In this document: in pieces, positions 8,040 to 16,233 of the stretch
Layout of the letters: each line of letters begins with the position of its first letter
Numbering within the stretch: the stretch's first letter is position 1
NCBI GenBank assembly: GCA_028877205.1
Contig: JAPPHY010000001.1
Coordinates: forward strand, 1-40,734
DNA from: Chloroflexota bacterium
GTDB taxonomy: Bacteria > Chloroflexota > Dehalococcoidia > Lucifugimonadales > UBA2985
DNA: 40,734 nt
Direction: 5' to 3'
The notes under the pieces: model-generated
Seen by the model: the letters and a program-made list of their open reading frames with translations, nothing else
What the model was told of the DNA's origin: nothing
Databases searched by the model: none
Position numbers and translations under genes: made by a program

Positions 8040-8180
8040 TTGGCGTGGGCGCCCGCAAGGGCCTAACAGAGGAAGCCGGTGAGAGGCCGGCGCTGTCCCG
8101 CAACTGTATGCCGGAGAACACGGGAGTCCGGCGAGCCAGGTCCACTACCCCCGCCAGTGTCGCTCGGCCTTCGAGGAAAG
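8040..8180 (+). ncRNA. Adenosylcobalamin (B12) riboswitch
   Basis: The diagnostic core runs AGAGGAAGCCGGTGAGA, then CCGGCGCTGTCCCGCAACTG, then GGGAGTCCGGCGAGCCAGG, the order and spacing of the cobalamin aptamer including the B12 box region. It lies between its own promoter and an intrinsic terminator, upstream of the S-component and DUF4430 genes. B12 binding would therefore be expected to cause premature termination (an OFF switch). Confidence 0.9.
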
Positions 8181-8208
8181 GCGCAGGCATAGGATGATGC
8201 TTTGACAT

Positions 8209-8234
8209 ACCTGCCCGCCTTGGGCAGGTTTTTT
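8209..8234 (+). terminator. Riboswitch-controlled intrinsic terminator
   Basis: ACCTGCCC (8209-8216) pairs with GGGCAGGT (8222-8229) around a 5-base loop, followed directly by a run of T. It ends ~74 bases before the next start codon, the usual layout for an expression platform. Confidence 0.85.
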
Positions 8235-8307
8235 GTTGCCATCAAACCTGCTCCTCCTCGCCAGACCGCGCGCGACTTTTGAAGTCAAACTGAAGAGGAG
8301 GCAGCAC

Positions 8308-8949
8308 ATGAGTTACGCGGCAGGGGTATCTTATCGGGAAAGAGGGCAGTGGGCAGGCGTGCCCGTCGGGGCGCTGGGGCGGGAGCTTGTCCTGCCCGCA
8401 GGCTTCATTCTGGCCATTCTGGCGTCCAACTACGCCCTGGCTTCCCAGCCCAACGTCAAGCTGTTCGACCTGCTGGTGTTCGCGGCGGGGTTTACACTGG
8501 GCCTCCGGCGTGGCACGCTGGTAGCCGCGGGCGCGTGGCTGGTCTATGGTACGTTCAACCCTTGGGGCGCAGCTGGCCCGCTGCTGCTGGCCACCTTGAT
8601 GGCGTCCGAATGCGTGTACGCGCTCGCGGGCGCTGGGCTACGTTTGATCGTCTCACCTGGGCGGCTGTCCGTTCTGCCGGGGCGATGGAGCCTGCTGCTG
8701 GCCGCCGCGGCACTGGTCACCACACTTGCCTACGACGCCGTGACCAACGTCTACACGGGCATCGTCTGGGCGCAGATGACCGGCGGGTTGGAGTACAAGC
8801 GATGGATCCTGACCGCGCTCTTCAACCCGGGTGCATTGCTCTTCGGGGCCTACCACGTGGGCAGCAACGTCGTTTTCTTCGGCCTGTTCGGGACCGCCGT
8901 GATAAAGGGCGCCGAGAGGATCAAGATGGCTCTGGGTGAGGAGGCATAG
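8308..8949 (+). CDS. ECF-type transporter substrate-binding (S) component, predicted corrinoid uptake
   Basis: A 213-residue membrane protein with about six hydrophobic segments (residues ~28-45, 52-70, 75-95, 97-115, 130-150, 172-205) and no ATPase or coupling domain. This matches S components of ECF vitamin transporters. ATG 8308 has a good AGAGGAGG ribosome site. The gene is the first one behind the B12 riboswitch, and the next gene encodes a transcobalamin-like lipoprotein, so the cargo is most likely cobalamin or a precursor. No EcfA/EcfT genes are present in the window, so shared energising modules elsewhere would be required (group II ECF). Substrate is inference from regulation and neighbourhood. 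Confidence 0.75.
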   Translation: MSYAAGVSYRERGQWAGVPVGALGRELVLPAGFILAILASNYALASQPNVKLFDLLVFAAGFTLGLRRGTLVAAGAWLVYGTFNPWGAAGPLLLATLMASECVYALAGAGLRLIVSPGRLSVLPGRWSLLLAAAALVTTLAYDAVTNVYTGIVWAQMTGGLEYKRWILTALFNPGALLFGAYHVGSNVVFFGLFGTAVIKGAERIKMALGEEA

Positions 8950-8953
8950 CTCG

Positions 8954-9433
8954 ATGAAACTGCGATGGCTTTCAACCTGCCTTCTGTCCGCGATAGTCCT
9001 GGTGTCCGCTGTCATAGCTGGGTGCGGATCGGTCGACGTAGAGGTCGGTCAGGCAACGCCGACGGCGACGCCACTGCCGACCATCCAGGTCAGCCTGCTG
9101 ATTCACGTCAGCGAGGACGACGCGCGCTGGTTCCGCGACTTCGAGGTTCTGAAGGGCACCAACGCATACGAGCTCACGGAGCAGGCGACCGAGGGCAATC
9201 TGGAGTCGACCTACTACGCGTCCTTCTTCGCCCACTTCGTGGAGTCCATTGTTGGCGTGCCCAACGAGGGCGACAACTACTGGCTCATATTCCAGTGGAA
9301 CGGCTCCGCGGAGCAGTGGGAGCCGCTGCCGGTGGGCGCAGACCTGTTCTCGCTGAAGGACAGCCATGTGCTGGCGTGGTCATATACGGACACGAGTCTG
9401 GACCCGCAGCCGTTGCCGTCTGTGAAACCTTAA
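8954..9433 (+). CDS. DUF4430 (transcobalamin-like C-terminal domain) lipoprotein
   Basis: A 159-residue secreted lipoprotein. The signal peptide ends in lipobox VIAGC (Cys24), followed by a short Thr/Pro linker (ATPTATPLPT). A single domain follows, with YELTEQAT, NYWLIFQWNG and VGADLFSLKDSHVLAWSY, matching DUF4430, which is related to the C-terminal domain of eukaryotic transcobalamin and intrinsic factor. It starts 4 bases after the S-component stop with AGGAGG upstream, so it is in the same B12-controlled operon. The proposed role is capturing corrinoids outside the cell and passing them to the S component. Confidence 0.8.
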   Translation: MKLRWLSTCLLSAIVLVSAVIAGCGSVDVEVGQATPTATPLPTIQVSLLIHVSEDDARWFRDFEVLKGTNAYELTEQATEGNLESTYYASFFAHFVESIVGVPNEGDNYWLIFQWNGSAEQWEPLPVGADLFSLKDSHVLAWSYTDTSLDPQPLPSVKP

Positions 9434-9486
9434 ATGGAAACGATAGTCTGAAGGCGGTGGGAGAAGTGAGACAGGAGGAACCCTTG

Positions 9487-10002
9487 ATGGACATCCTGGT
9501 CGCTGAGGCGTCAATCGAACAGAAACCGGTTCTCTATCGTCTCATGCAGCTGTATCTTCACGACACATCTGAGTTCACAGGTGACGACGCCAATGTAGAC
9601 GGGGTATTCGCGTACCGGTACTTCGATGAGTATTGGCGCGAGCCAGACAGGTTTCCGTTCCTGATTCACAGCGGCGGTAGTCTGGCCGGATTCGTACTTG
9701 TTAACTCCCACACAGTGCTCCTGGATCAACGGGCTGGAAGGTCAATAGCGGAGTTCTTCGTCATGCGCAAGTACCGGAGGCAGGGAGTCGGCAGGCGCGC
9801 CGCCTTCTACACCTTTGAGGGGTTCCCGGGGCAATGGGAGGTACGGGAGCACGACAAGAATCTGGCAGGTCAGAGTTTCTGGAGAAGTGTCATCGGGGAA
9901 TACACGGGCGGGGAGTATTCAGAGGCAATCCTGAATGATCACAGCTGGGTAGGGCCAATCCAGACGTTTGACAACTCGCGCGGGAACCAAGTTCAAGCAT
10001 AA
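9487..10002 (+). CDS. GNAT family N-acetyltransferase
   Basis: A 171-residue cytoplasmic acetyltransferase. The acetyl-CoA pyrophosphate-binding motif is RRQGVGRRA within FFVMRKYRRQGVGRR, followed by the alpha3/beta5 part EVREHDKNLAGQSFWR. ATG 9487 follows a strong ACAGGAGGAA ribosome site; the longer upstream frame is a shadow of the DUF4430 gene. Its TAA overlaps the next ATG by one base (TAATG), so the two acetyltransferases are coupled. It may be cotranscribed with the B12 operon 53 bases upstream. The substrate is unknown. Confidence 0.85.
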   Translation: MDILVAEASIEQKPVLYRLMQLYLHDTSEFTGDDANVDGVFAYRYFDEYWREPDRFPFLIHSGGSLAGFVLVNSHTVLLDQRAGRSIAEFFVMRKYRRQGVGRRAAFYTFEGFPGQWEVREHDKNLAGQSFWRSVIGEYTGGEYSEAILNDHSWVGPIQTFDNSRGNQVQA

Positions 10003-10676
10003 TGGTCACGCCAAAACTCCTGCTGGAAACCTCATACGTCCTTAGCGACTCGGGTCGAATCCTGAGCACCAGAGAACCGATACCACGCACCGGGCCGCGG
10101 TTTGTGCTACAACGAAGTAGTTCGGATTGCGTCTGGGCGTTTCGCAGCGACGTCCCTGACGAGCTTGCAGCAGCAATTGGTCGCCTCGCGCAAGATGAGC
10201 CGCCGGCCAAAGACCTCAGGGATGCACCAATCCACGCAGTGAAGTATCTGTCGCTTCTGGGAGGTCGGGTTGACTGGGGACCGACCTTCTTGTTCCCCCC
10301 TGAGACTGAGAGCCAACATGAGGATGTCGTTCCTATTGATGAATTGAGCCTTCTGCAGCGCAACTTCTCTGGTTGGACCGCGGCAGAAATTCCACATCGA
10401 CTTCCAATCATGGCAATTATTCAGGATGGACATGCGGTGAGCGTCTGCTTTAGCGCCAGGCGAACTCCGGTAGCTGCGGAGGCTGGCCTGGAGACTGCCG
10501 CTGCGTTTCGCGGGCGCGGCTTTGGCCCACGAGTCACCGCTGCATGGGCGGACGTCATACGCTCGTTAGGACTGATACCGCTATACAGCACCTCTTGGGA
10601 CAACTCGGCCTCGCTGTCGGTTGCCCGCAAGTTGAGACTTTTGGAAGCGACTAGCGATTGGAGCCTAGTAGATTAA
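10002..10676 (+). CDS. Second GNAT-like acetyltransferase
   Basis: A 224-residue protein. The C-terminal half carries a GNAT core: VCFSARRTPVAAEAGLETAAAFRGRGFG with motif RGRGFG for acetyl-CoA, then LYSTSWDNSASLSVARKL, typical of FR47/GNAT enzymes. The N-terminal ~110 residues are not recognisable and may be a degenerate GNAT or substrate domain. It is translationally coupled to the preceding acetyltransferase. Its composition is less GC-rich than the flanking core genes. Substrate unknown. Confidence 0.75.
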   Translation: MVTPKLLLETSYVLSDSGRILSTREPIPRTGPRFVLQRSSSDCVWAFRSDVPDELAAAIGRLAQDEPPAKDLRDAPIHAVKYLSLLGGRVDWGPTFLFPPETESQHEDVVPIDELSLLQRNFSGWTAAEIPHRLPIMAIIQDGHAVSVCFSARRTPVAAEAGLETAAAFRGRGFGPRVTAAWADVIRSLGLIPLYSTSWDNSASLSVARKLRLLEATSDWSLVD

Positions 10677-10696
10677 GCGGCACTGTCCATCGGTTA

Positions 10697-10726
10697 TTGG
10701 TTATGCTCGCAGATGCGTGGTATTCT
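10697..10726 (+). promoter_or_regulatory. Promoter for the S51 peptidase
   Basis: TTGGTT (10697-10702), an 18-base spacer and TATTCT (10721-10726), about 50 bases upstream of the ATG. Confidence 0.45.
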
Positions 10727-10775
10727 CAGTTGGCGTCCCACAAACCGGTAGGCCGGCCTGCGAAAGGGAGAGATC

Positions 10776-11477
10776 ATGCAAGGGAAGCACATTGTCGCCT
10801 TCGGAGGAGCCAGGCCTGTCAGTACAGGAATGCACCCGCTCTACAGCTACGTTCTGTCTCTGGCCGGAAAGGACCGCCCCAAGGTATGCTGCATTCCAAC
10901 CGCCACGGGAGACGCTCCGGCCGGTCTTGTGCGTTTCTACACCAACTTCCCATCCTCCGCGTGCGAGCCCTCTCATCTGGCGCTGTTCGGTCGAACGGTG
11001 CGTGACATTCGAGAATACCTGCTCAGCCAGGACGTCGTCTTCGTACCCGGCGGCAATACGGCAAACCTGCTGGCGGTCTGGCGCGTCCACGGAGTCGACG
11101 TGGCGTTGCGTGACGCTTGGGAAGCTGGCGTAGTGCTGTGCGGAGGGAGCGCGGGTTCCCTCTGCTGGTTCGAGTGCGGGACCACCGACTCATTCGACCT
11201 GAACGAGCTCAAGCCTCTGCACGATGGGTTGGGGTTTCTCTCGGGCTCCCACTGTCCCCACTACGACGGCGAGGCGCAGCGCCGGCCACTCTACCACGGC
11301 CTGATTTCAGAGGGGTTCCCTGCGGGATATGCGATCGACGATGACGCTGCGATCCACTTCGAGGGCACCGAGCTGTCCGAGGTGGTCAGCGCGAGAGCAG
11401 CAGCAACGGCGTACCGAGTCGAGCTATCGGGCGGACAGGTGGTGGAGACGCCCCTCGACGCGCGGTCGCTATACTAG
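10776..11477 (+). CDS. Peptidase S51 family (peptidase E-like) protein
   Basis: A 233-residue cytoplasmic protein of the dipeptidase E/cyanophycinase family. The nucleophile elbow GGSAGS has Ser125, preceded by FVPGGNTANLL. GSHCPHYDGE supplies His159 or His162 as the likely catalytic histidine. The size fits aspartyl dipeptidase E-like enzymes rather than secreted cyanophycinase, and there is no signal peptide. AAGGGAG lies upstream of ATG 10776. The last 11 codons (VETPLDARSLY) and the bases after the stop are repeated in diverged form at 12310-12351, behind the HAD gene. Confidence 0.88.
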   Translation: MQGKHIVAFGGARPVSTGMHPLYSYVLSLAGKDRPKVCCIPTATGDAPAGLVRFYTNFPSSACEPSHLALFGRTVRDIREYLLSQDVVFVPGGNTANLLAVWRVHGVDVALRDAWEAGVVLCGGSAGSLCWFECGTTDSFDLNELKPLHDGLGFLSGSHCPHYDGEAQRRPLYHGLISEGFPAGYAIDDDAAIHFEGTELSEVVSARAAATAYRVELSGGQVVETPLDARSLY

Positions 11478-11483
11478 CCGGCC
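11442..11483 (+). repeat. S51 tail, upstream copy of a direct repeat
   Basis: The last codons of the S51 gene plus six bases after the stop. It matches 12310-12351 at 34 of 42 positions without gaps, by my count. Confidence 0.75.
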
Positions 11484-11567
11484 TGATGCCCTGGAAGGTC
11501 GCCGCAGGTTCGCAGCAACTACAGAATGTCGTGTGAATCGGATTCCGGGAACTTGGCGTGATAGGAC

Positions 11568-12314
11568 ATGATCGACAGCCTGAGTGAGAGGCCCCTTGCG
11601 TTGTTCATTGATGACGGCGGGGTAATGAACGACAACAATCTCCGAGCGCCGGAGTGGCGTCGATTGATCGGGGAGTTCATGCCTTCCCGGATGGGTGGTA
11701 CGGCCGAGCAGTGGGCAAGCGCCAACCAGGCAGTCTTTCCGGTAATCTGGCAGCACATGCTACAGAGATTTCACACGTTCGCCAGCCACCAGGCATTCTA
11801 CAGAACCTACGCCATCGGTTGGATAAGTGAAATGTGCTCGTACCTTGGCGTGGCGGTACCGCCGGAAGAAGATGCCATAACCCTGTACAGCGAACTCGCT
11901 GTCTATGTGGGCAAACGAGAAGACTGCTCGATTGAGGGCGCGGCAAGTGCGGTGGATTCCCTGCACGACAGCGGATACAGGCTCTTCACTGCTTCAGGAA
12001 CGGCATCCTGGGAACTGCGAGCCATCACTGCAAGAATGGGTCTGGCTGAGACATTCCTGGAGTTGTATGGTCCAGACCTGATTGACCATGTCAAGTTTGG
12101 TACCGAGTACTATGAAGGGATCTTTGCCCATTCCGGGGTTCAGCCGAAAGACGCCCTTGTGATCGAGAGCGATAAGGAGTGCTGCCGCTGGGCGATCGAA
12201 TCGGGAGCCAACGCAGTCTGGATAGACCCCCGGGGAAGAGGAGACGCAACCAGCTTGGCAGCAATTGCTCATGCCTTACTCTGGTCCAAGCAACAGGGGA
12301 GCAGCAGGAGTTGA
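11568..12314 (+). CDS. HAD-superfamily hydrolase
   Basis: A 248-residue HAD phosphatase/dehalogenase-like protein. Motif I is FIDDGGV (nucleophile Asp15); the second Asp of the usual DxD is replaced by Gly17, as in the DxGGV/DxGNV subgroup. Motif II is FTASGTAS, motif III the lysine in DHVKFGT, and motif IV VIESDKE. An alpha-helical cap is likely between residues ~25 and 105. No strong ribosome site precedes ATG 11568. The TGA stop (12312-12314) lies inside the remnant S51 tail, so the gene appears to have been placed by recombination between an S51 gene and its duplicate. Less GC-rich than its neighbours. Confidence 0.8.
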   Translation: MIDSLSERPLALFIDDGGVMNDNNLRAPEWRRLIGEFMPSRMGGTAEQWASANQAVFPVIWQHMLQRFHTFASHQAFYRTYAIGWISEMCSYLGVAVPPEEDAITLYSELAVYVGKREDCSIEGAASAVDSLHDSGYRLFTASGTASWELRAITARMGLAETFLELYGPDLIDHVKFGTEYYEGIFAHSGVQPKDALVIESDKECCRWAIESGANAVWIDPRGRGDATSLAAIAHALLWSKQQGSSRS

Positions 12315-12351
12315 GACCCCTCTTGACGCGCGGCCGCTGAAGTAGCCGGCC
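12310..12351 (+). pseudogene. Remnant of a second S51 gene 3' end
   Basis: The frame reads VETPLDARPLK and stops, against VETPLDARSLY in the intact gene. Of eight differences to 11442-11483, five are silent third-base changes, so this was once a coding copy under selection and not a recent target duplication. The stop codon of the HAD gene is provided by bases of this remnant in another frame. Confidence 0.7.
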
Positions 12352-12402
12352 CTTGTTGGCCAAGCGTCGAGACGTCAGGTCGTGGTAGTCGCTCCACCGG
12401 AC

Positions 12403-12432
12403 TTGCCTTGCCCAAGGCCAATCCCCCATAAT
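12403..12432 (+). promoter_or_regulatory. Promoter for the M20 peptidase
   Basis: TTGCCT (12403-12408), an 18-base spacer and CATAAT (12427-12432), ~50 bases upstream of the start codon. Confidence 0.45.
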
Positions 12433-12482
12433 CGACAGCGCACGCGAAATCCGAGCCACATCCGCACTTGGAGGCCCTGCCG

Positions 12483-13841
12483 ATGCCGACTCTCGATGAA
12501 CTGCTAGCCCAGGTCGATGCCGCGCGCGACGACATCGTCAAGCTCAACCAGGACCTCGTCCGCATCCCGTCCGTCAACACCGGCTTCATGCCCACGGGCA
12601 ACGAGACCGCCGTCTGCGAATACATCCGCGACTGGCTGGCCGCGGAAGGCGTGGACAGCGAGACCCTGGAGTCCGCGCCTGGCAGGGGGAACATCATCGC
12701 TAGCCTGAAGGGACGCTCCGGCGCGCCGGGCCTCATGTTCATGGCCCATCTCGACGTTGTCCCGGTCGAGGATGAGTCCAAGTGGACCTATCCGCCCTTC
12801 AGCGCCACCATCGCCAATGGCAGGATCTACGGCCGCGGAGCCTCCGACTGCAAGGCGCTTCTCACCGCCCAGCTCATGGCGAGCCGCATCCTACTACGCA
12901 ACTCAGTGGAGCTGAAGGACAATCTGCTGCTCTCGTTCTCCGCGGACGAGGAGAGCGGCGGCTGGTACGGCGTCGGCTGGCTCGCTGAGCACCATCCGGA
13001 GAAGATCGCGGCCCCCTACGCCGTCAACGAAGGCGGCGGTCAGCCCGCCGACGCCGCGGGCAACCTGGCGTACATCATCAACCTGGGTGAGAAGGGCCGC
13101 GTTCAGATCGAGATCGAGGTCAAGGGCGAAAGCGCCCACGCCTCCGTTCCCTGGAGGGGCACCAACGCGCTGTACAGGGCGGCGCAGGTGCTTGAACGGA
13201 TCGAGAGCTACGAGCCGGAGCGCGACACGTCCGCCGAAATCTTCCGCCACCTCTCGAAGTTCGCAATCGAGGAGGTGCCCTCGCCCGAGAACATCGACTC
13301 GATCGTCGATGATCTGGAGACCCGAGACCCCGCGATGGCTACGACCCTTCGGGCCCTGTCACGCATGACGCTCGCTGCCACCGTGATCCAGGGCGGCATC
13401 AAATCCAACAGTGTGCCAGAGACGGTCAACATCACCTGCGACTCCCGCATCCTCCCGCACCAGGACGATGAGTACGTTCGCGGCGAGCTGACCCGTCTCC
13501 TCGACGGCATTCCGGGCGTCAGCTTCGACCTGGACTACACGGCCATTTCCAACGCCTCTTCAGCCGACACGGAGTTCATGACGCATATCCAGAACGTCAC
13601 CGAGTACGTCCTCGACGGCCGGTCGATTGAGTGGGTGCCCGGCCTGTGCGTGGGCGTCACTGACTCCCGCTTCACGAGGCCCCTAGGCGTGGTCACATAC
13701 GGCTTCGATGGCTCCGACCCCGAGGACAACCCGCTGGAGAGCAACATCCATGCCACCAACGAGTCCGTCAGCATCCGCACCCTGGTCACGAGCACCAAGA
13801 TCATGCTCGCCTTGGCATACGAGATGCTGGCGGTGAAGTGA
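12483..13841 (+). CDS. M20 family metallopeptidase (ArgE/DapE/carboxypeptidase type)
   Basis: A 452-residue di-zinc amidohydrolase/peptidase. Metal ligands and catalytic residues are all present: His89 in MAHLD, Asp122 in GASDCK, the catalytic Glu156 and ligand Glu157 in DEESGG, Glu183 in NEGGG, and His423 in NIHATNES. A dimerisation domain occupies roughly residues 195-320 (GESAHASVPWRGTNA). ATG 12483 is chosen over an upstream TTG because GGAGG lies at proper spacing. No signal peptide, so it is cytoplasmic. The exact substrate (N-acyl amino acid, succinyl-diaminopimelate or dipeptide) cannot be fixed from sequence. Confidence 0.9.
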   Translation: MPTLDELLAQVDAARDDIVKLNQDLVRIPSVNTGFMPTGNETAVCEYIRDWLAAEGVDSETLESAPGRGNIIASLKGRSGAPGLMFMAHLDVVPVEDESKWTYPPFSATIANGRIYGRGASDCKALLTAQLMASRILLRNSVELKDNLLLSFSADEESGGWYGVGWLAEHHPEKIAAPYAVNEGGGQPADAAGNLAYIINLGEKGRVQIEIEVKGESAHASVPWRGTNALYRAAQVLERIESYEPERDTSAEIFRHLSKFAIEEVPSPENIDSIVDDLETRDPAMATTLRALSRMTLAATVIQGGIKSNSVPETVNITCDSRILPHQDDEYVRGELTRLLDGIPGVSFDLDYTAISNASSADTEFMTHIQNVTEYVLDGRSIEWVPGLCVGVTDSRFTRPLGVVTYGFDGSDPEDNPLESNIHATNESVSIRTLVTSTKIMLALAYEMLAVK

Positions 13842-14076
13842 TTGGTGCATTGGGCGCACTGCCTCTTTCTCACCAGTGAACGCCGGAATCCAGAGAAGGG
13901 TTCGTGTTGGAGGGCATAGCCGCGCAAGCAATCGGTCTACGAAAGCGGTAGAGAGTGGTGAGATCGCATCAATGACTCTGAGCAATGCACCGAAGGATAT
14001 TGCTCTAAGCGTGGGAAAGTGCTTGAATTAGCAAAGTGATCTGCTTGACCCAGGTACATGAGGGAGCAGTGCGTTT
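13842..14076. other. Intergenic region, nothing convincing
   Basis: No gene, RNA or clear promoter is seen. A segment near 13873-13897 containing CGCCGGAATCCAGAGAAG resembles interspersed repeats known from related metagenomic genomes, but no second copy occurs in the window. Confidence 0.4.
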
Positions 14077-16137
14077 ATGAGTCCACGATCATTAGTGTCA
14101 CTGCTCGCGTTGGCCCTCATTACTGTGGTGGCATGTGAGCTGTCATCCCCGCCCACGCCGAAGGCCACGGTGACGCCTACCCCGGTTCCAACTCCCACCC
14201 TCACGCCCACACCCACGAGCCCGCCGCCTACACCCACGCCCACGGCCATGCCAACGGCCGTACCCGTACCGACTCCGCATCCCACGAACACCCCTGAGCC
14301 ATTGCCAACTGCGACTCGCACTCCAAGGCCCTCGTTACCTCCCACTCCGACCTCCACCATTGCGCCTACCGATTCTCCCGCACCAACGCCAACAATTGTG
14401 CCTACCAGCACTCCAACACCTACGCCGGCTCCTACGCCCACGCCTACACCTACGCCCATTCCTGTGGAGCTTCACGTCTCTCCCGTGTCGCCCACGGCGA
14501 TGGACATCAGTTGGTCTCTGGGCATTCAGGATGCCGCGGAGCTCTCACTGTACCGGGACGGAGAGCTGCTGTCCACGCTATCGGCGGCAGACGGGTCGAT
14601 GCAGGACACGGAGCTTAGCCCCAACACCCGATATGCATACAGGCTCGTCGCCAGCCGCCCGAGTGACGCAACTGTCGCGGGCGAGAAGTCAGTAGCTACC
14701 TTGGCGTACCCCCCCAGGATTGTCATGCAGATGGCTACCCATTGGACGGGATTTCAGCAGCCCATAATCGACGAGCTCAACCCGGACTACACGGAGTACC
14801 GCGTGATTCTAACCCAATACGGTCAGTCCGTTCCTGTGGCAGACGTGGCGGACTCCGGCTGGAGCACCAGCAGGTGCCGGAAGCTGGACGGCCTTGAACC
14901 CAGGCAGTCCTTTATCGTCTCAGTAACTGCGCGTAATCTGGACGGAATTGAGACGGAGCCGGCAAGGCTGATCGAGGGCTCCCCCTTTGACCATCACCCC
15001 GTTGCTCGTACCAGAATTGACCCAGCCAACGAGAGCCAGTGGGCCAGAGATAGGGTTCGTGACGTGGTACGCCTATACGGCCTAACGGAAGCCGCCGAGG
15101 AGTGGATGAACAATGACATTCGCATTGAGCGGATCCCGAGCGAGCCCGGATATGCAGGAGCTCGCTGGGGTAGTCCCACTATCGGACACAGTTACCCCGG
15201 TACTATCATGCACGAGACAATGCATGTATTCTGGCACTTCTGGGACGGGTTTCCCGAGCCGTGCGACAAAATGAACCTATACACCTTCAGGCGAGACGTG
15301 GCACAATTCCCCATCGACGTCCGGAAGTGGTATCACTCCGACTTCAGCGAGCCCTTTCCCTTTGTGTCCGAGTCTTGGCGCCTGTACTACAATATGATGG
15401 TAGGCATGCTCGAACGGGCAGCCCCGGAAGGCGAAGATATTTGGGACATCCTGGAGCGTGAAGAGTACGGAAGACTATGGTGGGGATTCTATCACACCAT
15501 GGAGACCAATATCCCTCTACAGGCTCCGCAGAAACTGTCCCTCTTCCCCCCGACGATACAGAAGTACTTCCAGGGGTTCATGGAGCCCGGGGAAGACACC
15601 TCTTGGGACCAGCAGATTTTCTGGTACTCGCGGCTCGCCGAGGAAGACCAGATCCTGGCCCACCCCTACGTCTCCCACGAAATCACCCACTTCACGCGGG
15701 AATCGATTGCGGATCCCGGGCACCCGAGGACCAGACTGCCTGAGCCGCTAAGGACGTACTTGAGGGAAGCCGACAGGCAGTTGGTCGTAGATTTCATAAA
15801 CACGCTGGAAGTCATTGAGCCTTGGGACTGGACTAAATGGTTTCTGTACCGCCATTCAAGATGGCACATCTACCGCGCGCACGTTTACGGGGCAGAGCTT
15901 GGCCCGGAAGTGGGTATAGAGCTGAGCGAAGAGAATCTCCAGGCAGTCCTGACGGCACTGGATGCCCTGTACGATCATCACTGCCGCCCCAAGGAAATTC
16001 GAAATTGCGGGTTCGACCGCCACTCGATTAGCTGGACAAGCCAGGATGATGTGCGGGAGATCATCGGAGGGCTGGAGGCTCTTACCGAGAAACAGCGCAG
16101 GGTACTCCTCGAGTTGGTCATGCTGGAGCGTGGTTAG
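14077..16137 (+). CDS. Secreted lipoprotein with Pro/Thr stalk, Fn3-like domains and an HExxH domain
   Basis: A 686-residue protein. The signal peptide ends in ITVVAC with lipid-anchor Cys20. Residues ~25-128 are a Pro/Thr-rich stalk (repeated TPTP units, a low-complexity tract in the DNA at 14155-14460). Two fibronectin-III-like domains follow (~128-212 and ~215-310), then a C-terminal domain with MHETMHVFWHFW, an HExxH zinc motif (His379, Glu380, His383). Glu432 in VSESW or His387 could be the third ligand. This suggests a cell-surface metallopeptidase on a flexible stalk. The family within the zincins is not recognised, and activity is inference from the motif. A GGGAG ribosome site lies 10 bases before the ATG. 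Confidence 0.8.
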   Translation: MSPRSLVSLLALALITVVACELSSPPTPKATVTPTPVPTPTLTPTPTSPPPTPTPTAMPTAVPVPTPHPTNTPEPLPTATRTPRPSLPPTPTSTIAPTDSPAPTPTIVPTSTPTPTPAPTPTPTPTPIPVELHVSPVSPTAMDISWSLGIQDAAELSLYRDGELLSTLSAADGSMQDTELSPNTRYAYRLVASRPSDATVAGEKSVATLAYPPRIVMQMATHWTGFQQPIIDELNPDYTEYRVILTQYGQSVPVADVADSGWSTSRCRKLDGLEPRQSFIVSVTARNLDGIETEPARLIEGSPFDHHPVARTRIDPANESQWARDRVRDVVRLYGLTEAAEEWMNNDIRIERIPSEPGYAGARWGSPTIGHSYPGTIMHETMHVFWHFWDGFPEPCDKMNLYTFRRDVAQFPIDVRKWYHSDFSEPFPFVSESWRLYYNMMVGMLERAAPEGEDIWDILEREEYGRLWWGFYHTMETNIPLQAPQKLSLFPPTIQKYFQGFMEPGEDTSWDQQIFWYSRLAEEDQILAHPYVSHEITHFTRESIADPGHPRTRLPEPLRTYLREADRQLVVDFINTLEVIEPWDWTKWFLYRHSRWHIYRAHVYGAELGPEVGIELSEENLQAVLTALDALYDHHCRPKEIRNCGFDRHSISWTSQDDVREIIGGLEALTEKQRRVLLELVMLERG

Positions 16138-16146
16138 CTGCGGCAA

Positions 16147-16227
16147 AGCTCGCGCAGGGCGAAAGCCTACAGCTCTTCGAGGGCGGTTGGCGTTGGGTTG
16201 CTGGTCATGGCGCGGCTGCTGGGCGTG
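16147..16227 (-). pseudogene. Decayed copy of the pheS 5' end and leader
   Basis: By my count 73 of 81 bases match 7079-7159, including an unbroken run of 35. On the minus strand it starts MTSNPTPT like pheS, but codon 14 is TAG (16167-16169) where pheS has CAG, and homology stops soon after. The match also includes the bases just upstream of the pheS ATG. It lies between the HExxH lipoprotein and the ATPase-TOPRIM pair. Confidence 0.85.
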
Positions 16228-16233
16228 GCGGCG

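Noticed and set aside
14028-14459. Minus-strand frame encoding long Gly-Val repeats
   Set aside because: It is the complement of the Pro/Thr stalk of the HExxH lipoprotein; the repeat is an artefact of codon structure.
14155-14460. Short repeats that could suggest a CRISPR array or minisatellite
   Set aside because: They are degenerate Pro/Thr codons inside a gene, with no spacer structure.
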